Position numbers and translations under genes: made by a program
In this document: positions 55,905 to 64,000 of the stretch, piece by piece
Layout of the letters: each line of letters starts with the position of its first letter
Numbering within the stretch: the stretch's first letter is position 1
Notes under the pieces: model-generated
The model's input: only the letters and a program-made list of their open reading frames with translations
Told to the model about the DNA's origin: nothing
Databases searched by the model: none
From: Sapria himalayana
Lineage: Eukaryota; Streptophyta; Magnoliopsida; Malpighiales; Rafflesiaceae
Assembly: GCA_029783825.1 (NCBI GenBank)
Contig: JAREIK010000742.1
Coordinates: forward strand, 213,922-277,921
Length of the DNA: 64,000 bases
Reading direction: 5' to 3'

Positions 55905-58595
55905 GAAAAAACAAATGAGTTATATGCATCAGCTTCTAGCTTTTTGATGCTTTCTTTGATTCTTTAAATGCCTTGTCCCCTAAACCATACCTAGCCTTTA
56001 TATATGCCACCCAAATACTTCCATTATCCTTAAGTCTCTACTAGTTCTTACACACCCAAGCTTTGGCCATATCATTTAGGCTAGTAAAGCCTAAACCTGC
56101 CTTCTCATTCGGACAACAAAGGTCCCCCCATTTTTTACAATGTAATTTATTATTCCCTTCTTTTTTCTCCCATAAGAAATTGGCCATTTCTTTTTCTAAT
56201 TTCCTTATAATCCTTTTTGGCAGCTAAATGGACATCAAAATGTGTGCCATCGATCCTTGTAATGCATGTGTAATTAGCAAAATTCTACTTGTCATACTTA
56301 GCAGATCCTCTTTCCAACCAGCAATCTTTTTTCTCATCTTCTCTACTATGAAAAAAAAAGATATTCCTCCTTCACTCTTCCCTCATATATGGGGCAACCT
56401 AGATACATTAACGTGCCTTTCTTTTGTGCAACACCTATAATTCTTACAATTCTTTGAGCTAAATTTTCTACCTTTTTTGCTGCTAAAATGAATTGACATT
56501 TTTCTTTATTCAGCATTTGCCATGATTCCTCTTCTAGTGTTTGCAATAGCCTCATTAATCTTTTTATGGAACTACTGCTGGCATTTGTAAATATGATAAT
56601 ATCATCTGCATATGCCAAGCAGCTTACTGTAGGAGTGTACCTAGGCTGCTTGTATGCAAGAATATTACCCACTTTCACTTGCTCCTTCAGATTTACTATG
56701 AATAACTCTAAACATATATTAAATAGTGAAAGAGGGTCTCCTTGCCTCAACCCTCTTGAAGGTTTAAATTCTTTACCAGCCTACCCATTTATTAGAATTG
56801 TACCCCATGTGCTAGCAATACATCTATAAATTATATCTATCTAGAATTCTGAGAATCCCATCTTTCTCATTATATAACATAAAATATCTCATTCTACTCT
56901 ATCAAATGCCTTTGTCCCTATCTCCCTTATTAATTCTGATGTTAAATTTATTTTTTCTATCATCAGCCTATTTTTTACAAAGTCTACTTGCTCAGCCGAT
57001 ATGATAGAAGGAAGGATCCGATTGAGTCTGTTCTGAAGCACTTTATCTAAAGTCTTATAAATGGTATTACATAGACTGATTTTCCTAAAGTCTTGCCCTT
57101 TCTATGGGTTTGCTTTCTTAGGAATTAGTATTATAAAAAAAATTTCCAATGCTTTTGTAATATCAGCACCCGGGAAAATCCATGAAATCACTACAACCAC
57201 CTCTTTTTTAATTTTTTGACCAGCTTCTTTGGATAATTCCATTATTCCAACCATCCAGCCATGCTGCACTATCCTTATTTGTACTGAATACGGCCTTTTT
57301 TACCTCTTCTTCTTTTGGAATTTCTTCTAGCATCTTATTGTCTTTTTTGGTAACTCTTTTTTTAATATTTTGCATTAATGTATACATCCTTCATATACTT
57401 GGCCCACATAAGTATTTTTTTTTTTTTAATTTTTAATTCATTTTTTATTTCTTGTTCTTTTTCTATCTATTATCTACTAGCTTTTTTTAATCCTTTTATT
57501 CTATGATTTTGATTTTTAAATTTTGCCATAGCATTAAAAAACTTCGTATTTTTATCCCTGTCCTTTAGCCACTTGATTCACACTCTCTACTTCCAAAAAA
57601 ACTTTTTCCATATGCATTCTAAGTCTTAATTTTGCTTTAGCTTTACTTCTTTTCTCAAGATATCATCTTGTCTCTTTTCCTGCTCTATTTCTAAGGTCAC
57701 TATTTTCTGCTCAGCTTTCTGTATCTTTTTTGTAACATCTCCAAAAACATCTTTATTACACATACTTAGGGCCAATCGTATGTTTCTCAGCTTTTTTGCC
57801 AGTATCTGCATGAGATTACCTGAGTCCTATTTTTATCATGTATCCCTTACTATGCTATCAAATTCTTGTTGTATTCCCCACATATTTTGAAATTTAAAAC
57901 CAATATGTCTCCTCTTTTTCTTATCCAGTGTCACTAAGAGTGGACTATGATCTAAACAAGTTCTATTTAGGTGTTTAACCTGAATTCCACCCAGTTTATC
58001 CAGCCATAGTAAGTTAGTAAGGACCTAATCGAGCCTCGACCAAATTGTCCTTCTTCTTTTTCGGGTTGTTACACCATGTGTAGTTTGATCCTCAGAAATC
58101 TACTTCCATTAAATTTGCACCCGCGATAGCCTCATTAAATTGAGCTATAGCTATTGGGTGAGGAGTTCATCCTTCTCTTTTCTCGTTAATATTTTTTTTA
58201 CATGATTTCCCCACCAATAATCCATGGAGACTTCATTGCAGCTATTTTCTTCATTTATCTCCAGAGCTTCTTCATTTCTTCCTTCATATTACTTGCATTA
58301 ACCATTGAATAAATATACTCCGATCATTTTCCTATTTTGAAACTGACCATATGCTTGTTTTCTGAAAAAATTTCAATATTTATTGAATTTTTCCACATTA
58401 CCCATATCTTACTATTTGAATTCGAAAAAGCATTATCTAGACCTATCCTCATCTTGTATATATCTATTTGATTTTTATTAATCATTAGTCCAGCTAGAAT
58501 AATAATTTTAGCCTATATAATTTAGTAAGCTTTTTAATTCTATTTATTGTGGGGGTGTTTGCTACTCTTATATTCTAGTACTTGCTATTAATCAT
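55905..58595 (-). pseudogene. LINE ORF2, 3'-truncated: endonuclease and RT
   Basis: ATG 58593-58595 gives MINSKY-stop-NIRVANTPTINRIKKL, with a stop where Trp stands in YWNIRG-type starts. Endonuclease remnants lie between about 58500 and 57930 and are badly shifted. The spacer helix MQILAKKLRNIRLALSMCNK is at 57626-57811. The reverse transcriptase has MRQGDPLSLFNICLELF and YADD (56601-56612) in a clean 134-codon stretch (56346-56750). The gene then runs through the connector (IAGWKEDLL-like) and stops at the fragment end, without zf-RVT or RNase H. Confidence 0.83.
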
Positions 58596-58604
58596 GCCTA
58601 AGTG

Positions 58605-60128
58605 TCTCTCTTTTGAGCCCTCATGGTGCATTTAAAGTCATATTTCATGTCTAGATATATTTTCTTATTTCATAGAGGCTTGTTTGAACTCGGTGAAGCT
58701 TGATCTTTTCTTTTTTTGCAAAATTCATTTTTTCCAGACTTTTTTCCAAACTTTTTTCCAGCCTCCTTATCTCTCCCAATGCATTTTTCCTACTTTTTTG
58801 TATAGGCCTGGAATTCTGTTGATTTGTGGCTAGATCATCATGTGTTGCATTCAAATCCAGCATATTCTCTTCCTTTTTCATGCTAGTAAATGGCTAGCTT
58901 TTAGCCTCTGATTCATCTTCTGATAATAGGTCATCCTCTGCCCAATTAAACTACTCTATGTTTTTTTCTACTTTAATCTATCTTATCCCTTCCCTCTTCT
59001 TTCCTCTAGCCCTTACATCTCTTCTCCTCCCCTCTTCTTCTAACATTTCTGCCCCCCTTTGCACGTCTTCTAACCATTTTTTAATCTCTTTCATTCTCCT
59101 TTTTTCTATCTTCTTCTATCCCCTAGACTCTTCCCCCTCAATTCACTCATGGTCTTTCTCTAGTGCTACTTTTTTCCCCCTCCCTTCCTAACCTCTCGAC
59201 ACTTTCTCCACCTTTTTCACTATTCCTATCCCTCTCCCTTCCCTTGCTTCCCACCTTTTCTATTTCTATTTCTCTTCTCCATTCTATTTCCTTCTGCTCC
59301 CCTCCCTTTCCTACCTCAACCATTATCTTTTCAACTTCTATTTTCTCTTCTCTAAGCCCACTCTTTACCCATATTCTAGCTCTCTTCTCCTCCTTATTAA
59401 ATGTAACTCTTTCTTCTTTTTTCCACCAGCCATACAATCTGGCTGCTCATGTCCCATTTTATGGCAATTTAGGTAGTAATACGGTATGAATTTTGGAATA
59501 AGATCTTGCCAGAATCCATTGATGAGATCACTGCCCACCCACTCTCTATGCGGGGGGATATATTTGAGGTCAATTTCTACACATATTCTAGCTAGACCTG
59601 GCTTGGTCACGCATGTTGTGGCTTCTTCTAATAGCCATGGTTTGCCCAAACATAGTGCTATTGAGGGAAGAGCATGTTTATTATAGAGATGAAGTGGAAG
59701 CTTCAGTAGTGTAAACAATACTAGTGAATGTGATGACTCCTCGAAGGGAGAGAAATCTGGTGTATAATTGAAAACACGCATTAGATAACCGGCGACATGC
59801 CATGAAGCTCTTAACTAGACCATGAGGAAGTCATCTCCCCACTTGAACTATAGTATCGTATATTTACTATCATAGTTCACAATTTTTACCTACTGCCATA
59901 ATTTCAATGAAGTAATGAAGTAGTGTAGTGTAATGAATTTGTGTCTTCCAAGGGACAATTTACAAACAAGAGTGAGGTCGAATCGGTCAGTGAGCTTCAA
60001 CATATTTCTTTAGAAAATATCACCGCGGGATTATCATTTTTTACATCAAATGCTGGAAATACAAACATGGGCTCCTTGGATATTGTAGATAATAATTTTT
60101 AAGAGAAGAGAGAACTAATTTCATTCAT
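58605..60128 (-). pseudogene. LINE ORF1: DUF4283-like domain, altered zinc knuckle
   Basis: The likely start is MNEISSLFS at 60128. The DUF4283-like part (about 59540-59781) reads MRVFNYTPDFSPFEES to ARICVEIDLK. The knuckle is YYLNCHKMGHEQPDC, where the first Cys is Tyr and the other three ligands remain. Next comes a strongly charged Glu/Lys/Arg region (59147-59437), open in more than one frame. The C-terminal helix ALGEIRRLEKSLEK lies near 58746-58785 and the terminal peptide FKCTMRAQKR close to the ORF2 start. Confidence 0.8.
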
Positions 60129-60197
60129 TTTAGGCTTCAAATAAAGATTTTTCAAACAAAAATGATTGGTTTCTCTCTCTAGAAACTACACTTTCTG

Positions 60198-60213
60198 TCT
60201 CTAGAAGTTGAGA
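60198..60213 (-). promoter_or_regulatory. LINE 5' UTR hairpin, subfamily III
   Basis: TCTC (60198-60201) pairs with GAGA (60210-60213) around an 8-base loop, about 20 bases inside the element's 5' end. It aligns with 39436-39453, including the flanking GAGAAC/GAGAGC. Confidence 0.45.
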
Positions 60214-60234
60214 ACATTTTTTAGAAGTGATCTC

Positions 60235-62862
60235 TTCTTCTACTTATTCTTCTTATCCTTCTTATTCTTTTTATTCTTCTTAATCTTCTTATTCTTCTTA
60301 TTCTACTTATACTTCTTATTCTTCTTATTCTTTATATTCTTTTTTTACTTCTTAATTTATTTTCTTCTTATTCTTCTTATTTTTTTTGTTCTACTTGTTT
60401 ATTTGATCTTCTTATACGTCTTATTCTTCTTATTCTTAGTATTCTTATTATTCTTCATATTCTTCTTATTCTTCTTATTTTTATTATTCTTATTATTCTT
60501 CTTAATCATATTATTCTTCTTATTTTTATTCTTTTTTTATTTTTCTTTTTATTCATCTTATTATTATTTTTTTATTCTTCTTAATTATCTTATTAATTTT
60601 TTTCTTATTATTCTTATACTCCCTATTCTTTTTTTTCTTCATATTCTTCTTATTTTTCCTATTCATCTAATTCTTCTTATTCTTCTTATTCTTCTTATTA
60701 TTCTTATTCTTCTTATTCTTTTGATTCTTCTGATTCTTCTTATTCTTTTTATTCTTCTTATTTTTCTTATTCTTCTTTTCTTCTTATTCTTCTTCTACTT
60801 CTTATTCTTCTTATTCTTATTATTCTTATTATTCTTCTTATTCTTCTTATTTTGTTATTCATCTTATTCTTATTATTCTTCTTATTCTTTTCATTTTTCT
60901 TATTTTTCTTATTCTTCCTATTATCTTTTACTTATTATTGTTCTTATTTTTCTTAATCATCCAATTATTCTTATTATTCTTATTATTCTTATTATTCTTA
61001 TTATGCATATTATTCTTATTCTTCATATTATTCTTATTTTTCTTATTTTTCTTATTTTTATTCCTATTCTTATTCTTATTTTGCTGATTATTCTTCTTAT
61101 TCTACCTATTTGTTCGTTGTTATTTTTATTCTTTTGATTCTTCTTATTCTACTTATTCTTCTTATTATTTTAATTCTTTTTATTGTTTTTATTAATAATA
61201 TACATATTATTCTTCATATTCTTCTAATTCTTTTATTCTTTTTACTCTTCTTATTCTTCTTATTCTGATTATTTTTCTAATTATTCTTATTCTTTTTAAT
61301 CTTCTTATTCTTCTTATTATTCTTATTATTCTTATTCTTCTTATTTTTTTTTCTTTTTACTCTTCTTATTCTTTTTAGTATTCTTATTATTCTTATTCTT
61401 ATTATTTTTCTAATTATTCTTTTTCTTCTTATTTTTTAAATTTTCTTATTATTTTTAATTTTCTTATTCTTTTTATTCTTCTTATTTTTATTATTCTTCT
61501 TATTCTCATAATTCTTATTATTCTTATTAATCTTTTTATTATTCTTCTAATTCTTATTAAAATTCTTATTCTTCTCATTCTTATTAATCTTCTTATTCTT
61601 ATTATTGTGATTCTTCTTATTCTTCTTATTCTTTTTTATTCTTCTTATTCTTCTTATTCTTCTTCTACTTTGTATTCTTCTCATTCCTCTTATTCATTTT
61701 ATTCTTTTTATTCTTCTTATTTTTCTTATTCATATTATTCTTCTTATTCTTCTTATTCTTCTTATACTTTTAATTATTCTTATTCTTCTTATTCTTCTTA
61801 TTCTACTTATTCTTCTCATTCTTCTTATTCTTCTAATTCATCCTTTTATTCTTATACTTATTATTGTTCTTATTCTTCTTAATATTCCTATACTTTTTAT
61901 TCTTTTTATTCTTCTTATTCTTCTTAATCTTCTTATTTTTCATATTCTTCTTATTTTACTAATTATTATTATTCTACTTTTGCTGATTATTCTACTTATT
62001 ATTCTTATTATTTTTATTATTTTTATTCTTCTTATTCATTTCATTCTTCTTATTCAAATTATACTCCTTATTATTCTTATTCTTCTTATTCTTCCTATTC
62101 TAACTACTCTAATTATTTTTCTTTTTCTTCTTATTCTTCTTATTTTTCTTATTCTTCTAAATCATTTTATTATTTTTATTCTTCTTATTTTTCTTATTCT
62201 TATTATTCTTCTTATTCTTCTTATTCTTCTTATTCTTCTTATTCTTCTTATTCTTCTTATTCATATTATTATTCTTATATATCTCATTCTTCTTATTCTT
62301 CTTATTTTTTTTATTCTTCTTATTCTTTTTATTCTTTTTATTCTTTATATTTTTCTTATTCATATTATTCTTCTTATTCTTCGTATTCTTCTTATTCTTC
62401 TTATTTTTCTTATTCTTTTTATTCTTATTATCCTTCTTATTATTCTTATTCTTCGTATTCTTATTATTCTTCATATTATTTTTATTCTTACATTCCTTAT
62501 TCTTTCTATTTTTTTATTCTTCTTATTCTTATTATTATACGTATTATTCTTATTATTATTCTTATTCTTATTATTCTTAGTGTTTTTATTTTCTTATTCT
62601 TCTTATTCTTCTTATTCTTTTTATTCTTCTTATTCTTTTTATTCTACGTATTCTTCTTATTCTTCTTATTCTTTTTATTCTTCTTATTCTTCTTAAGTTT
62701 TTATTCTTCTCAGTCTTTTTATTTTTCTTATTATTCTTATACTTCTTTTTCCTCTTATTTTTCTTATTCTTCTTATTCTTCTTATTCGTGTTATTTTTCT
62801 TATTCTTCTTATTATTTTTACTTATCTTATTACATCGGCTCTTATTTTTCTTCTTATTCTAC
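60235..62862 (-). repeat. Nonamer array 10 (TTATTC on + strand)
   Basis: 2.6 kb of degenerate nonamer upstream (in sense direction) of the LINE 5' end at 60234. It is interrupted by the non-repeat phrase TACATCGGCTC near 62831 and then ends at the CACTA transposon terminus. A 309-codon Phe/Leu/Ile-rich frame (60208-61137) is an artefact of the repeat. Confidence 0.9.
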
Positions 62863-62865
62863 ATA

Positions 62866-64000
62866 CACTACTAGAAAATTCTGAAATAGCTACTAAAAAT
62901 AGCTACTACTGTAACTTCGTAGATATTTAACTACTACATAGCTATTAAATAGCTTCTAGTATAACATTTGTTAGACTTAGCTACTAAATAGCTACTATGT
63001 AGTAGCCAAAAGTGGTTTCACCAATGTTACCTACTAATAGTAGTAGCAAAAAAGTAGCTATATAGCTACTACATAGCTATTAAATTGATGTTAGTCGCTA
63101 AATAGCTACTACACAACTACTATTTACAAGCTAAATACTACCAACCCAAAACCTTGGCTACTACATTGTAGCTATATAGTAGCTACGTAGCTACTACATT
63201 ATTGGTGGTAGCTAAATAGCTATTTTTAGCTACTAAAAAGTAGCTAAAATTACCAATTTTGCTACTACGTAGCAGCTATGTAGTAGCTATTTAGCTACTA
63301 CATCACTGCTATTGTTTTAGTTACTAAATAGCTTCTATATAACTACTGAGTTGTTGTTAGTCACCAAATAGCTAATATATAGCTACTATATAGTAGCTAA
63401 AACACTAACAAGTTAAAACTATAGCTATTAAATAATAGCGATGTAGTAGTTGCATAGCTACTACATTGTTGGTAGTGGCTAAATAGCCACTATATAGCTA
63501 CTACTTAATAGCCAACATACTAATTTAGCTATGATGTAGTAGCTATGTAATAGCTGAAGAGCTACTATAAAGGTACTACATTTGTTTAGGTCGCTAAATA
63601 GTTACTATATAACTACTACATTGATGTTAGTAGCTAAATAGCTACCACACAGCTACTATTTAACAGCTGCAATATTACCAAGCCAAAATCGTAGCTACTA
63701 AGCCGTAGCTATGTGGTAGCTAAATAGCCACTACATTGTTGGTAGTAGCTAAATAGCAACGATTTAGCTACTATTTAGTAGCTAACATATTAATATGGCT
63801 ACTAAGCAGTAGCTATGTAGTAGCTGAATAATTACTACATTGTTGACAATAGCTAAATTTGTAAATTTTTTAAAATTTAGTCATAAAAATTTTAAAATAT
63901 AAGTTTGGATTTAATTTATAAGTTTGGATTCATTTTCTAAAAAGATTTATAACTTTAAATGTAATTCAAAATTGTAACTTCTCTATAATTATGACAAGTT
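62866..64000 (+). mobile_element. CACTA (En/Spm-type) transposon end, cut by window edge
   Basis: The terminus CACTACTAGAAAATT begins at 62866, matching the usual plant CACTA inverted-repeat start. The bases before it, ATA (62863-62865), would be the 3-base target duplication. From about 62885 to 63840 the sequence is packed with AGCTACTA/TAGTAGCT motifs in both directions, the subterminal repeats that the element's transposase or accessory protein typically binds. No coding sequence lies within the window. The element is inserted into the nonamer array. Confidence 0.8.
62885..63845. repeat. CACTA subterminal repeats, both orientations
   Basis: Dozens of copies of a GTAGCTA / TAGCTAC core, commonly as GCTACTACATAGCTA or its reverse complement, alternate with short unique words such as TTGTTGGTAGTAGCTAAATA and ACATTAGTA-like spacers. 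Many adjacent copies are palindromic. After 63850 the sequence becomes plain AT-rich DNA with AAGTTTGGATT repeated near 63902 and 63922. Confidence 0.8.

Larger units (their letters stand above)
55905..60234 (-). mobile_element. LINE 5' half (5'-complete, 3'-truncated), subfamily III
   Basis: It begins on the minus strand with the 5' UTR hairpin (60198-60213) and contains ORF1 and ORF2 through the reverse transcriptase and connector, ending near 55905 within AFKESKKASKKLEA. The connector (55930-56340) is present both here and in the 51405-54895 copy, so these are two different elements rather than one split by the satellite. Confidence 0.8.

Noticed and set aside
60208..61137. 309-codon Phe/Leu/Ile-rich reading frame, and similar long frames over the other arrays on both strands
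   Set aside because: They lie on the nonamer arrays, whose TTN/AAN triplets rarely form stops. The products are pure low-complexity strings, often open in several frames at once, with no start context or domain.

Overview
This is AT-rich, non-genic nuclear DNA, most probably from a land plant. The evidence is the set of element families. ORF1 proteins have a DUF4283-like domain followed by a CCHC zinc knuckle. ORF2 proteins carry an APE-type endonuclease, a reverse transcriptase, a zf-RVT-like segment and a C-terminal RNase H, which is the layout of plant L1-type LINEs. There is also a terminus starting CACTACTAG (CACTA/En-Spm) and a small hAT-like MITE. I found no host gene, tRNA, rRNA or CRISPR array.

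By my boundaries about 65% of the window is LINE sequence and about 30% is ten tracts of one degenerate simple repeat: an AATAAGAAG-type nonamer on one strand, TTATTCTTC on the other. The two alternate. Left block (plus strand): LINE 3' end 1-830; array 831-2436; LINE 2437-5790; short array; LINE 3' end 5895-6681; array 6682-8784; LINE 8785-14667; array 14668-18240; LINE 18241-24118. At about 24119 everything flips. Right block (minus strand): array 24119-25170; LINE 25171-29261; array 29262-33000; LINE 33001-39469; array 39470-39815; unassigned DNA 39816-40940; array 40941-42405; LINE 42406-48625; array 48626-51404; two LINE pieces (51405-54895 and 55905-60234) separated by an AAATATAT satellite; array 60235-62862; CACTA end from 62866. 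Every LINE has the purine-rich (AAT/AAG) strand of the array as its own sense strand, on both sides.

All LINE genes are broken by stops and frameshifts, many of them Trp or Gln codons changed to stop, as expected from C-to-T decay. At least four LINE subfamilies can be told apart: I (2437, 5895 and 33001 copies), II (8785 and 42406), III (18241 and 55905) and IV (25171 and 51405). They still share a 3' terminal hairpin module next to the array, a short 5' hairpin, an ORF1-ORF2 overlap and a conserved ORF1 C-terminal helix.

The most interesting reading is that these LINEs insert specifically and directionally into (or prime on) this nonamer array. In support, the array at 14668-18240 matches, in order, the arrays at 831-2436 and 6682-8784, so it looks like the empty-site counterpart of the locus now filled by the LINEs at 2437-6681. 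The alternative is that the arrays are greatly expanded LINE tails in which later LINEs landed.
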